Shown here piece by piece: positions 26,144 to 35,320 of a stretch of 64,000 nt of DNA. The DNA is taken from NCBI GenBank assembly GCA_965224675.1, contig CBDDAA010000002.1:558001-622000 (forward strand), given 5' to 3'. A program made the position numbers and the translations under genes. This DNA is from UBA7957 sp965224675. Its GTDB lineage: Bacteria; Pseudomonadota; Gammaproteobacteria; Granulosicoccales; Granulosicoccaceae. How positions within the stretch are numbered: the first letter of the stretch is position 1; each line of letters starts with the position of its first letter. The notes under the pieces were generated by a model that did not search any database, was not told where the DNA came from, and saw only the letters and a list, made by a program, of their open reading frames with translations.

Positions 26144-28531
26144 TCAAAAGACTCCGCCTGTTTCTCGAAAAAAACTCTCCGGCTCCAGTATTCCACCCAT
26201 AATACCCAAAAAATTTGCGTCATACTCATAGCTATCAACCCAAGAATAAATACTATCCTGCTTACATCCCCTGATCGGTGTCAGCTTTAAATCTGCAATC
26301 TTATTCATCCAAAGCTGTACGGAATTTTCCTGAATCGATTGCCAATTCACAGGAATACCCATTTCGAGCTCCTTAACCAAACCTTTATCAACTATGACTG
26401 TAGCTGTCTCAGAATTGATGATCTTATAGTCCTCGGATATCTGTTGAAAGCTCTGTTTCTTTTCTTCAGATAGCAGCTCTTCCGATTTAATTTTTTTCTC
26501 AGGATACCGGGAAAGTTCTTTTCGAATAGCGGTACTACAAAGCCAGCTGTTATCTGATTTTGTGCTAGTTATTTCTGGCCACATATTCTCAAAAATTTCC
26601 GATGATTCTTTAAAACCAGGATGATGGCTCAAACCATCTTCTTGGAAAATTGAAAAATCAAATAGCCAACCTAAATTTCTGCTACCATGGCGATTGATTC
26701 GTCCAGACACCTGCAAAAAACTGGTAACAGAACTGGTTTCCCGAAAACCTATCGCAAAGTCCAAGTCCACCCCTGCTTCGACGCAACTGGTTGCTATCAA
26801 GTACCAGGGTCGTTTTTTCCACTCACTAATACCCTGTCGACGATATACTTCCTCCAGCATTCTATCTCTATCTTTAGGTGCCAAAGCGGTCGATAAATGT
26901 AAAACAACCTTGTTTTGTAGCACATTTTCTTTATCACTTAACTTTTTTGCTAAGGTATCAGCAATAACCGCTGCTGACTGCACTGTATTTAGTATGACAA
27001 GGCAAGACGGTTTGATCTGTCCAAGGTAATCTTTCCAGATCTTTTTTAAAATTAACTTTTCGATCAGATCACCAAGTTTTTGACGGTTTTTTATTCGCCG
27101 AAAAACAACACGCTGAATCTCAGCCTGCCGCATTTTTTCATTTAGTTTATCGGATAACAGATCGGGCAAAGTACGTACGCATTCTCCTACCAAGTAAGTA
27201 TCCTGCCAAAATCTAACCATCGACCCTGAAGAAAAAACCAGTTGACAGCCCCAGTTATCAGCCAATTGTTTCATCCAGTGCCAACTGATACTTAACAACT
27301 CCGGCGGTAAACAGGCATGTGATTCATCGATAAATATTGCAGCTCCGACTACATTGTGTAGTTTTCTTAATTTAGAGGGATTAGACGCCGCTAGTGTTTC
27401 AAAAAACTGAACAGCGGTTGTGACCACGATGGGGGCTTGCCAACTGGCTGCATATTGACGCATGTCCTTATTTCCAAAATTGGCCTTATGATGATGGGCG
27501 ACCACAACTGTTTCAGCATCTTCACCATGCAGAACAATGGCATTACGTAGAACTTTGACCGTCTGATTGATAATGTTAGAAAACGGTGCGATGACAAAGA
27601 TTCGGCTGGCATGATCCCTAATGGCACAACGCAGCAAATAAGCCATTACCGAAGTTGTTTTTCCCAAACCAACGGGTGCCGAGCAGGCAAGCAGACGAGA
27701 ATCAAATAAGTCTCTGCTAACACAGTGCCGGTAAAACTCGCCACGCAATTGATTACGATCACTTTCAGGCTCTCTATTCGATTCAACGATGCTGGCAACA
27801 TGCCTATCCAATGCTTGTAAACGCTGCCGCCAACGAGGTCCTATTACCTCAAATTGCACCATAGGCTTGTTTTGATGGTAACAGGCGGCGCTGCTATGAT
27901 CAGCCTCTACCAGGCAAGATAACATTAGGCGCGGGGTTACATTATCAGACGGCAGATTAAGGCTGAAATTTGGCCATTGCCCACATAGTGCTTTCTGTTT
28001 CTGTTTATAGTCTTCAATTTTTTTGTTTGTGCCAACTATCGCCTCTTTGTGTTTGTGCCAATCGTCTGCGGCACTATACTTGTCCCGACCGCGACGTAAA
28101 CCTCTCAAGCAATAATGTGATAGGGTTAACTGGGATTTTTTTCGTAACTCCCGGATAAAGTACTTTTCTTCCTTTTTACTTGGCAAACCCGGCGCATGAT
28201 GTCCACGAATCAACCAACCCAACAGCTCGTTTTTCATTTCATCGGCGATTGCAACACCTGCTTCGATATGATCGACGGGTAGGCGACCTGAAGCTTCGCC
28301 TCGAAATATCTGCTGAATCAACTCGTCCAGCTTGCCCATATCGTGTAGCATCAAAGCCGCTTCCAGGGTCCGACGATGCGTTTGCTTTTTTTCTTCTGCC
28401 AGATCGGAGAACGACAAAATAGAGTCGAACAAGACAAGGCCGTAACGCAACACCTCACTAATATGCTCAGCATATCCGTGTGGCTCTAGCTCAGGTTTCT
28501 CCTTCGGCGGAGTGTGAGCAATACAGTACAT
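26144..28531 (-). CDS. cas3: CRISPR helicase-nuclease Cas3
   Basis: Interference effector of 795 residues that unwinds and degrades target DNA once Cascade has bound. The N-terminal HD nuclease shows EPHGYAEHISEVLRYG and LMLHDMGKLDEL. The SF2 helicase shows Walker A APVGLGKTTS, the DEAH-type box IFIDESHA and motif VI QVSGRINRHG. The ATG overlaps the cas7 stop (TAATG). In standard type I-C loci cas3 is first; here it lies after cas7. The frame is intact, but it needs a working Cas8, which this locus appears to lack. Confidence 0.93.
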   Translation of the reverse strand: MYCIAHTPPKEKPELEPHGYAEHISEVLRYGLVLFDSILSFSDLAEEKKQTHRRTLEAALMLHDMGKLDELIQQIFRGEASGRLPVDHIEAGVAIADEMKNELLGWLIRGHHAPGLPSKKEEKYFIRELRKKSQLTLSHYCLRGLRRGRDKYSAADDWHKHKEAIVGTNKKIEDYKQKQKALCGQWPNFSLNLPSDNVTPRLMLSCLVEADHSSAACYHQNKPMVQFEVIGPRWRQRLQALDRHVASIVESNREPESDRNQLRGEFYRHCVSRDLFDSRLLACSAPVGLGKTTSVMAYLLRCAIRDHASRIFVIAPFSNIINQTVKVLRNAIVLHGEDAETVVVAHHHKANFGNKDMRQYAASWQAPIVVTTAVQFFETLAASNPSKLRKLHNVVGAAIFIDESHACLPPELLSISWHWMKQLADNWGCQLVFSSGSMVRFWQDTYLVGECVRTLPDLLSDKLNEKMRQAEIQRVVFRRIKNRQKLGDLIEKLILKKIWKDYLGQIKPSCLVILNTVQSAAVIADTLAKKLSDKENVLQNKVVLHLSTALAPKDRDRMLEEVYRRQGISEWKKRPWYLIATSCVEAGVDLDFAIGFRETSSVTSFLQVSGRINRHGSRNLGWLFDFSIFQEDGLSHHPGFKESSEIFENMWPEITSTKSDNSWLCSTAIRKELSRYPEKKIKSEELLSEEKKQSFQQISEDYKIINSETATVIVDKGLVKELEMGIPVNWQSIQENSVQLWMNKIADLKLTPIRGCKQDSIYSWVDSYEYDANFLGIMGGILEPESFFRETGGVF

Positions 28532-29433
28532 TAGTCGTCCATTAAATCTTTAACTTCCTTAAAGCGATCAAGCAACTCTCCTAATGCCTCCTTATTTGGA
28601 ATATCGTAGTCATTTGCTGATACAGGTTGAGTCACATCGTTTTTTACTTTCGGCGTCAAAGCATTAATGAATAAATACTCTGGACAAGAACCCAGAGTAT
28701 TTTTGTGTTCTGCAAACCAGGCGTGTAATACCGATATTTGCGGACGAATCGCCGAGGCAGTGTGTTGGTAAACATAAGGCAGCATAAATTTGAGCAGATT
28801 TAAATCCTCACCTGTAGCCCCGGTTTTTTTGGCGATGCTCGGATTTACATAAATCGGAATACAATAGATGCCATGCTGTACCACGCGAAAAGCCAAAGGC
28901 GCCATACCCCTATCTTTACCTTCCTGCACACCTGATTTATTGGTATTGGTCATACGTACAACATCAATAGGTGCAATCGATAACCCCACACCGATCTGGA
29001 CCGTACCTGTATTGATCAAATGCGCATAGCCCCCATCTGCCTTTTTCTCTTCTTGCTCCTTACTCAATTTATCACCTTTTAATGATTCCAGAAAGGTGTT
29101 ACCGAATAATCGTGCATCCCAGTAGCTTTGCATAAACTTAACTTTATCCATTTGCTTAATAACATCACGATCACGCCCTCGTTCTTCAAGAATAGCAAAT
29201 TCGTTGTTCGTACTCTTACCCAGCCCAAGTTCACGATTAGCCTCCGCATACACCTCAGAATCATCGCTCACCAGATCTCGAAATTTGCGTTTAAGCGAAA
29301 CTGGTGAAATCATGCCCAAGCCATCCAGCTCACGAGTCCTCGGCTCTGACTCCATATCGGGATCGCCGTTTGGGTTTGACATAGTGACATCCAGGACTAA
29401 TAAACCCACATGACGGTTAAAAGGTGCATTCAT
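28531..29433 (-). CDS. cas7: Cascade backbone protein Cas7 (Csd2-like)
   Basis: Backbone subunit that coats the crRNA, 300 residues. The N-terminus has the family motif SNPNGDPDMESEPRTREL followed by SPVSLKRKFRDLV, as in Csd2/Csh2 Cas7 proteins. It overlaps the cas8 stop by four bases and touches cas3. It appears intact. Confidence 0.92.
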   Translation of the reverse strand: MNAPFNRHVGLLVLDVTMSNPNGDPDMESEPRTRELDGLGMISPVSLKRKFRDLVSDDSEVYAEANRELGLGKSTNNEFAILEERGRDRDVIKQMDKVKFMQSYWDARLFGNTFLESLKGDKLSKEQEEKKADGGYAHLINTGTVQIGVGLSIAPIDVVRMTNTNKSGVQEGKDRGMAPLAFRVVQHGIYCIPIYVNPSIAKKTGATGEDLNLLKFMLPYVYQHTASAIRPQISVLHAWFAEHKNTLGSCPEYLFINALTPKVKNDVTQPVSANDYDIPNKEALGELLDRFKEVKDLMDD

Positions 29434-30246
29434 GATTTTTCTCCTTGAGTAGTAATTGATTCTTCGGGTGTTTTCTTCTGTTCGAAAGGGCGTCCAGCTA
29501 AATAACCGAGCATAAGTTCAGCTTTGTAGGTATCAGATTTTTCCAGAGGCTGGCTGGATAGATAGTCATTTAGTAACACAGTATGTTTGCTCATCCAAAT
29601 ATGTGAAAAAATAGCAGCTTTAATAGCCTTGTCATCTGATTGAATATTTTTAGCTCTTGATCGTTTAACCCATGAATCATAGGGTCGTAGTCGAGATGCC
29701 AATACACACATTGCTCTGCCGGGATCTTGCAACGCCATACCATATATCTGGTTTCCGAGCAGGGTATTCGGTATATCCCCTTTCCGTTCACTTTTACAGT
29801 ACCCAATATGCAATTCATCCATTGCGGAACACAACTGTCCCAGTTGATAAGCAAAGTCGTTCATATAAATTTCCTTTGTCCGTTCAATTTGGAATAAGAG
29901 CAGCGTTATCAGAGTGACTGCACTTAAAGCTTTTGCATTTATTTTCGGATCGGTTTTAACCTGGGCCTTAGCGTCCAACACACGTTGTAATCGACTCAAA
30001 GCGCAATAGGCCAATAACGGCTGGTATTGTTCACTTATACGTTGTAAGCAGCGTTTTACCAAGAGATAGTCATCCCGCCCAAGGAACAATTTCATCACAT
30101 CTGAAAAACCAATACCCGGCAAAGAAACGGGAATCCTGCGATCCCGGATATATTTCTGGCACGATAAGTACATCACCTGCTGTGGACTAATTGACCAGGG
30201 TGAATATTTCTGTTTTTTATTCTTGTGCGTTAATGCTTCAAGTGCG
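29430..30246 (-). pseudogene. cas8c: cas8 (Csd1-like), C-terminal fragment cut off by the IS21 element
   Basis: About 270 codons of the large Cascade subunit gene, open from the IS21 boundary at 30246 to the stop at 29430. It contains LALGYY-like family end features (AELMLGYLAGRPFEQKK) and overlaps cas7 by four bases. The GTG at 30176 is only an internal codon. Upstream, the same frame reads through EYALEALTHKNKKQKYS to the insertion. The GCA codon at 30245-30243 also occurs on the other side of the element, so removing the IS restores one frame. The fragment alone is unlikely to work. Confidence 0.75.
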
Positions 30247-30322
30247 TATTCTGGCTAATCTGATCACCCGTTCTGGTTTTATCCGATCACCTATTGCCTC
30301 TAACGCGTGAGAGTCAATCGTA

Positions 30323-31081
30323 TCAGTTTAAGTGATCAGATTCAGTGAACTGGCTCATTGCCTTTCGCATCGACTCTCCTTTGAGAATTAACTTGTGGCT
30401 GTTGTGCAATAATCGATCTAATATCGCATCGCCAAGGGTTGCATCCCCGATAGCCTTGTGCCATTGATTGATCGGTAGCTGACTGGTGATCAAGGTTGAA
30501 CGAAACCCATGTCTGTCCTCCATAATCTCCAGCATGTCGTTGCGTTGACCGAGGGTGAGTTTTTCTAGCCCCCAGTCATCGAGTATCAACAGATCGGTCT
30601 TGGCTAGCTGTTGCACCAGTTTGCTGAAGCGCCCGTCACCGTGTGCAATGCTTAGTGCTTCGAGTAATCTGGAGGTGCGGTAGTAACGAACCGAATGGCC
30701 CTGGCGGCAAGCCTGGGTTGCCAGCGCACAGCCAAGATAGGTTTTCCCGCACCCTGTGGGACCGGTGATCAGGGTATTGTGATGATGGGAGATCCATTGT
30801 CCGCTGAGCAGGTCGGCAAACTGACTTTTGTTTAAAGCGCGTTGATGTCGATAATCAATATCCTCGGGGTTGGCTTGTAGTTTTAGTTTAGCCGTCTTTA
30901 ACAAACGACTGATCTTGTTGTTTTGTCGTAAGTTGTGCTCTCGATCGACTAATAACGCAAGGCGTTCATCAAAGCCGAGTTCTTCGTGGGTGGTCGGTTG
31001 ATCGATCTGTTGCTCCAAAGCATCAGCCATACCCCCGAGTCGCAGGGTACGTAAGGTTTGCAGGGTTTGGTTTGTTAACAT
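30323..31081 (-). CDS. istB: IS21-family helper ATPase IstB
   Basis: AAA+ ATPase of 252 residues that assists IstA in target selection. Walker A is GPTGCGKTYLG and Walker B is LLILDDWGL. The N-terminal MLTNQTLQTLRTLRLGGMADALEQQ is typical of IstB. It lies 37 bases after istA and appears intact. Confidence 0.95.
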   Translation of the reverse strand: MLTNQTLQTLRTLRLGGMADALEQQIDQPTTHEELGFDERLALLVDREHNLRQNNKISRLLKTAKLKLQANPEDIDYRHQRALNKSQFADLLSGQWISHHHNTLITGPTGCGKTYLGCALATQACRQGHSVRYYRTSRLLEALSIAHGDGRFSKLVQQLAKTDLLILDDWGLEKLTLGQRNDMLEIMEDRHGFRSTLITSQLPINQWHKAIGDATLGDAILDRLLHNSHKLILKGESMRKAMSQFTESDHLN

Positions 31082-31118
31082 AGGTTTTCTCCGGTTTTTT
31101 TAGATAAGTGATACAAGG

Positions 31119-32654
31119 TTAGTGGTAATAATCTTCACCACGGATATTCTCGTGGTGATCCAATGACAACTCCTGTTGTACGGTCGGACAATGCTTCTCA
31201 AGCGGCACCTGATCGAGCCCTTTTTTAAGGATCGATTCAACACTGCTACGCGTCGGTGAGTTGATTAACAGGGCTCGATCACAGGCTTGATTGAGTCGTT
31301 CACGGCCATACTTTTTAGCATTACTTAAAAGGGCCAGGATGCGCCGATAGCTTTGTTCGTGATGGCGTTTTTCCTGCAGTAGATGGCTGACCACTTGCCG
31401 GGTTTGTGGTCCGATATCACCCGCCCAACTCAGAAAACGCTCGGGCGACCACTGATGAACATGGCGATGGTTCTGCGGCATGTGTTCCGTGAAGGTGCTG
31501 TGTCCACCCTGGGATAAACTACGGACATGGCAGGCGATTCTTTGTCCCTGGTGGTAGATGACAATGGTTGTGTTGCTGGCTTGCAGCTCAACACGTTGCT
31601 TGACCAGATGGTGAGGTACAGAGTAGTAGTGTTTGTCGTACTCGATGTGGTAATCAATATGCACCTTAGCCTGTTTGATCTCAGTGTATTGATAGGCCTG
31701 TTTGGGTAGAGGACGTAAGAGCGGTTGATCCAGTTGTTCGAACTGGCTGCGCCGGGTTCCTGGTAGCTTCTTAAAGGGGCGGTTGTTCAGGTCATCCAGC
31801 AAGGCGCGAATGGCCTGGTTTAGGGCAGCGAGTGTGAAGAAGGTCTGATCTCGAAGGCGTGCCATGATCCAACGCTCAACGATCTGCACCGCAACCTCTG
31901 CTTTAGATTTATCTTTTGGTTTATAGGGACGTGCGGGTATTATGGCTGTCGCGTAGTGTTCGGCAAACTGCTGGTAAGCATCGGTGATGGCTGGCTCATA
32001 GCGATGTGATTTGCTGACAGCACTTTTGAGTTGATCCGGTACAATGAGCTCGGGAACACCGCCAAAGAAGCTCAGAGCCTGGACATGAGCGTCAAGCCAG
32101 TCCTGTTGTTTTTGACTGAAGTGGGCACAAGCAAAAGTATAGTTAGACGCGCCAAGTACAGCGACAAAGATCTGTGCCTCACGCAGCTCACCGGTATCAG
32201 GATTGATAATGGGCAGGGTCGGTCCGCAATAATCAACAAACAACTTCTCCCCGGCTCGATGTGTCTGGCGCATGCTCAGTTTACGCCGTGCACACCACTG
32301 TTTATATCGGTGGCAGAACTGTGCGTAACAATAGCCGTCATTGGGGTATTGCTCACGGTATTCGAGCCATAATAGTAAGCGTGTAACGCCCTTGCGTTTG
32401 AGTTCCTGGGCGATAGTGGGAAAATCAGGTTCAGCAAAGCGGCGCTGACCATCAGCGGGTTGGGAAGGAAAAAGCAAACGGGCGAGATCTCTTTCATCGA
32501 CATCGTTGTCGATAGGCCAGGTAAGGCCTGCTTGTTCGGCTCGGTTAAGATAATCGACAACGGTTCCGTAGCCGATATTCAGGGACTGTGCAATTTTACG
32601 GTGTGCTAAGCCTACCTCGTGATGAAGTCGCAAAATGTTTTTAATTTTACGCAT
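31119..32654 (-). CDS. istA: IS21-family transposase IstA
   Basis: DDE transposase of about 511 residues. It has an N-terminal helix-turn-helix (MRKIKNILRLHHEVGLAHRKIAQSL), an rve catalytic core (KLFVDYCGPTLP, ELIVPDQLKSAV, KDKSKAEVAVQ carrying the D, D and E) and a C-terminal beta-barrel. ATG at 32654 has GAGG six bases upstream and gives the usual IstA N-terminus. An in-frame ATG at 32684 would add ten residues. Confidence 0.93.
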   Translation of the reverse strand: MRKIKNILRLHHEVGLAHRKIAQSLNIGYGTVVDYLNRAEQAGLTWPIDNDVDERDLARLLFPSQPADGQRRFAEPDFPTIAQELKRKGVTRLLLWLEYREQYPNDGYCYAQFCHRYKQWCARRKLSMRQTHRAGEKLFVDYCGPTLPIINPDTGELREAQIFVAVLGASNYTFACAHFSQKQQDWLDAHVQALSFFGGVPELIVPDQLKSAVSKSHRYEPAITDAYQQFAEHYATAIIPARPYKPKDKSKAEVAVQIVERWIMARLRDQTFFTLAALNQAIRALLDDLNNRPFKKLPGTRRSQFEQLDQPLLRPLPKQAYQYTEIKQAKVHIDYHIEYDKHYYSVPHHLVKQRVELQASNTTIVIYHQGQRIACHVRSLSQGGHSTFTEHMPQNHRHVHQWSPERFLSWAGDIGPQTRQVVSHLLQEKRHHEQSYRRILALLSNAKKYGRERLNQACDRALLINSPTRSSVESILKKGLDQVPLEKHCPTVQQELSLDHHENIRGEDYYH

Positions 32655-32885
32655 GGTTAACCTCTTTCTGGACATCGCCGTCATCTCCGGTTAGTAAATA
32701 ACCATTAACAATCGGCAAAGTTAAAGTTAAATCAATGCGTTAGAGGATATTCTGATTTTATCTGATCACCGATTCTGTCAATGTGATCAGCGATTCTGGA
32801 AATCCAGAAAAAGTGATCGGATAAAAACAGAATCCATGATCGGGTAATTTCAGAAGGGGTGATCAGATTAAAACAGAATCAGTGA

Positions 32886-33350
32886 TCAGAATGGGGCAGA
32901 ATATGCATCAAGCTTGAAATCAGGCGAATTATTACATGCAAGCCCCCATTGCTCACTTGCCTGTATCAATTGTTCGATATTCGCCGTCGTGCTAAAATTT
33001 ATCTTGCGGTTGGCTTTATCCACCACCACTATTTCAGTAAAATCTACCGACACATCAAGACTTAAATTATTTCCACTGAATGATTTTATTACGGAATCAG
33101 CCGCATTTAGGTAGTCATCAAAATCTTCAACTTCAGAGTCCCCGGTAATCAACGGTATGATTGGCAACCCCCAGTCTTCCTTGCAATACGCTAACAACAG
33201 ACTCGGTGAACCCCCGGTGACTGACGGCAATTTTGACCAAATCACATCTTTAAATTTTTTGGCGTTAAGAAAGGCAATGCTGGCAGCCAGTTTCTGACTT
33301 AGCTGATCAGATACCATGAACGCCTCACCTCTTGAGGCTTTGTACCGTCT
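32886..33350 (-). pseudogene. cas8c: cas8 (Csd1-like), middle fragment between frameshift and IS21
   Basis: A segment of the Cascade large subunit gene, about 150 codons. The frame is open from about 33350, reading VRRYKASRGEAFMVSDQLSQ, and continues to the IS21 boundary at 32904; the stop at 32886 lies in the insertion end. KLAASIAFLNAKKFKDVIWSKLPSV and SPSLLLAYCKEDW fit the central region of Csd1-type proteins. The apparent ATG at 33317 is an internal Met and not a true start. Confidence 0.75.
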
Positions 33351-34224
33351 AACCGTAGGGCCACTCGTTGTTGCATTTTTTACAAACTAATGATGTCGCA
33401 CCAACCACATTCAGTTTTTCTTTAGGGAAAATATCATAGACAACTTCCCCATGCGTTCCCGATAGCGCACACTCACCAATTCGGCTATGCCTTTCGGCTT
33501 TAGAGTCTGCTATGATCAACGCCTTTGACAGACCGGAAACTTGGTCTCTGGAAGAAGCATAAATATCTATATCTTCGTGAGGAAAGCAATCAAGTAACAG
33601 TGTGACTCGCTTGCCATCTTTAGCTTCACCTTTGTGTGACAGCTCGTCACCAAAAAGCAAAGTGCAAATAGACTTAAGAGTGGCCTTATCAGCCCCTTGC
33701 GATGCAGATTGAATGAGTAGAGTGGCAACTTGCTCAAGAATCTGTACACCCGTACCCGCTTGGCTGTATCGATCAAATAGCTGATACACGGCTTCAGCAA
33801 CTGCGATACCTTCAAGTTGATCTTTTCTTGCCAATATATGCTTGCGGTATCCTGGCCAACTATCAAGGTTCGACATATCAACCGCGAATCTGTCTGAGGT
33901 ATCCTCTATAAAATTACGATACTCAGCTTCATCAGGGTTCGTAACTTTTTCTTTCCATTTGAGATACTCTGGATTTCCCTTCACAAGCAAAGGATAAACC
34001 ACCTTCACTGCCGGAAACTGATTTTTGTTCCCATTTCCCAGCGACCAACTATTTCTTTTCAGCTCCTTGTTCATCAGATCAACTTTAGTGACTTCGCCAC
34101 GCTCACCAAGTATTACCCTAAATGTTGTAACCATGCCCGGCGACTGAATATCATTGTGCTTAATCGCAGGTGATTCGCCAACAGCTTCCAGCCCCTTATA
34201 GATTGAATACAGCTCATTCAACAT
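33349..34224 (-). pseudogene. cas8c: cas8 (Csd1-like), N-terminal fragment ending at a frameshift
   Basis: The first 291 codons of the large Cascade subunit, beginning MLNELYSIYKGLEAVG and including a likely zinc site (ECALSG and VCKKCNNEW). It stops at TAG just after NEWPYG. Dropping one base of the GGTTAG sequence continues the frame as PYGRRYKASRGEAFMVS into the next fragment, so a single-base insertion broke the gene here. It overlaps the cas5 stop by 11 bases. The resemblance to Csd1 is distant. All three pieces add to about 710 codons, longer than usual Cas8c (about 580-600). Confidence 0.72.
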
Positions 34225-34870
34225 AGTGGAATTCTCCTTTATTTATCCGAGCATCGTCTCCTTGTTGAAATCTCGGCTTATATTGTCCCTTCACGGCTTT
34301 ATCAAAGACCTGAGTAAGAACCGAAACCAAATCAAGGTTTACGTCTGTATCAACCTCCGTCATACCAAACTGAGAGTCACCATCACGTAGTGGCCCCCAA
34401 TAACTTGGCACAAATTCATTCCATCCCAGCGCCGGAGTTTTGTAGCATTGGCCTTTTTTTAAACGCCGCTCAATAATCCTCTCCAAGGCGTGACATGGGT
34501 TGTCTCCGTGTTTTAAGTTTTTCCCGCTGCCATTTTCAACAACAGCATAAATTCGGTAGCAAACATCGACCAGAATCAAACCGGAAAATTGGAAATTTAC
34601 CTTTTTCTTGTTCTTTAAAGGCCCCCTATAATTATTGGTGTATCGTTGGAAGTTCACCTCTCCACCAATTGCACCTTTTGGCTTGCAAACCTCAACCCTG
34701 GTTGGCCGAATCCAGGCTTTACCATCACTAAAAAATGCGACTGATTCGAAAATTCCTTTTACCGCAGACCAGGTAGGCAAAGGGTAGCTGGTTGGTGTTG
34801 CCCCGGTGTCTGGGCGTGACCACATTGCAAAAGGGCCTGCAATTTCCATTGAAATTTCGTATTTACTCAA
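34214..34870 (-). CDS. cas5: Cascade protein Cas5 (type I-C-like)
   Basis: A 218-residue RAMP-fold protein. In type I-C, which lacks cas6, Cas5 cuts the pre-crRNA and caps its 5' end. The N-terminus (ISMEIAGPFAMWSRPDTGATPTSYPLPTWSAVKGIFESV) has the Cas5 glycine-rich strand and helix, and PALGWNEFVPSYWG fits the family's C-terminal half. There is no cas6 gene nearby, supporting a processing role. It is the first gene of the cas operon. Confidence 0.85.
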   Translation of the reverse strand: MSKYEISMEIAGPFAMWSRPDTGATPTSYPLPTWSAVKGIFESVAFFSDGKAWIRPTRVEVCKPKGAIGGEVNFQRYTNNYRGPLKNKKKVNFQFSGLILVDVCYRIYAVVENGSGKNLKHGDNPCHALERIIERRLKKGQCYKTPALGWNEFVPSYWGPLRDGDSQFGMTEVDTDVNLDLVSVLTQVFDKAVKGQYKPRFQQGDDARINKGEFHYVE

Positions 34871-35320
34871 CTCCGCACCTCTATAAATTCTCTACCTAAC
34901 GGTCGCGAACCATCCGATAAATTCTAACTCAGTATCCATACACGGTTAGGATCTACCCAACCATAACCTTGTATTCAGCTACGATTTGTTATCAGCCAAG
35001 TACAAACCAAAATAACGATTGCACCAAATACCAGCATTCCTCAAAACCGCTCATCCGAGTATTGGTTTAAATTAACTAGTGCTTTAGGCACCCATTCAAA
35101 ACTCATCTTATCTACCAATGGTACATATTTTGGACTATTTTACCAATAGCAATCAAATTTTTAACTTCTATTTATATTTAATTCAAATTTTATGCTAAAT
35201 TTTTGCAAGGTTCTAAATTGAATTAATATTTGCCAGTCGCCCATTTTTCGGTTAATCAATTATCGAAGCTATTGATATCTTAGAAATATATTGAAACTAT
35301 CTGGATTAATCATTATTTTT
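34871..35320. other. AT-rich region upstream of the cas operon
   Basis: A 450-base stretch with no convincing gene, very AT-rich from 35100 onward. The cas promoter should lie near 34880-35000. The last ~55 bases, up to the IS4 end, read on the minus strand as the continuation of the interrupted ORF described at 36597-36721 (KIMINPDSFNIFLRYQ, then stop at about 35271). Confidence 0.4.

Larger units (their letters stand above)
30247..32903 (-). mobile_element. IS21-family element inserted in cas8
   Basis: A 2,657-base element with istA and istB on the minus strand. Its ends are related inverted repeats (TATTCTGGCTAATCTGATCACC at the left; the complement of GGTGATCAGA and GGGGCAGAATA at the right, with intervening differences), and further TGATCA/TTCTG subrepeats lie inside both ends, typical of IS21 transposase-binding sites. 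Flanking TGCG (30243-30246) and TGCA (32904-32907) look like a 4-base target duplication with one mismatch. Confidence 0.88.
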
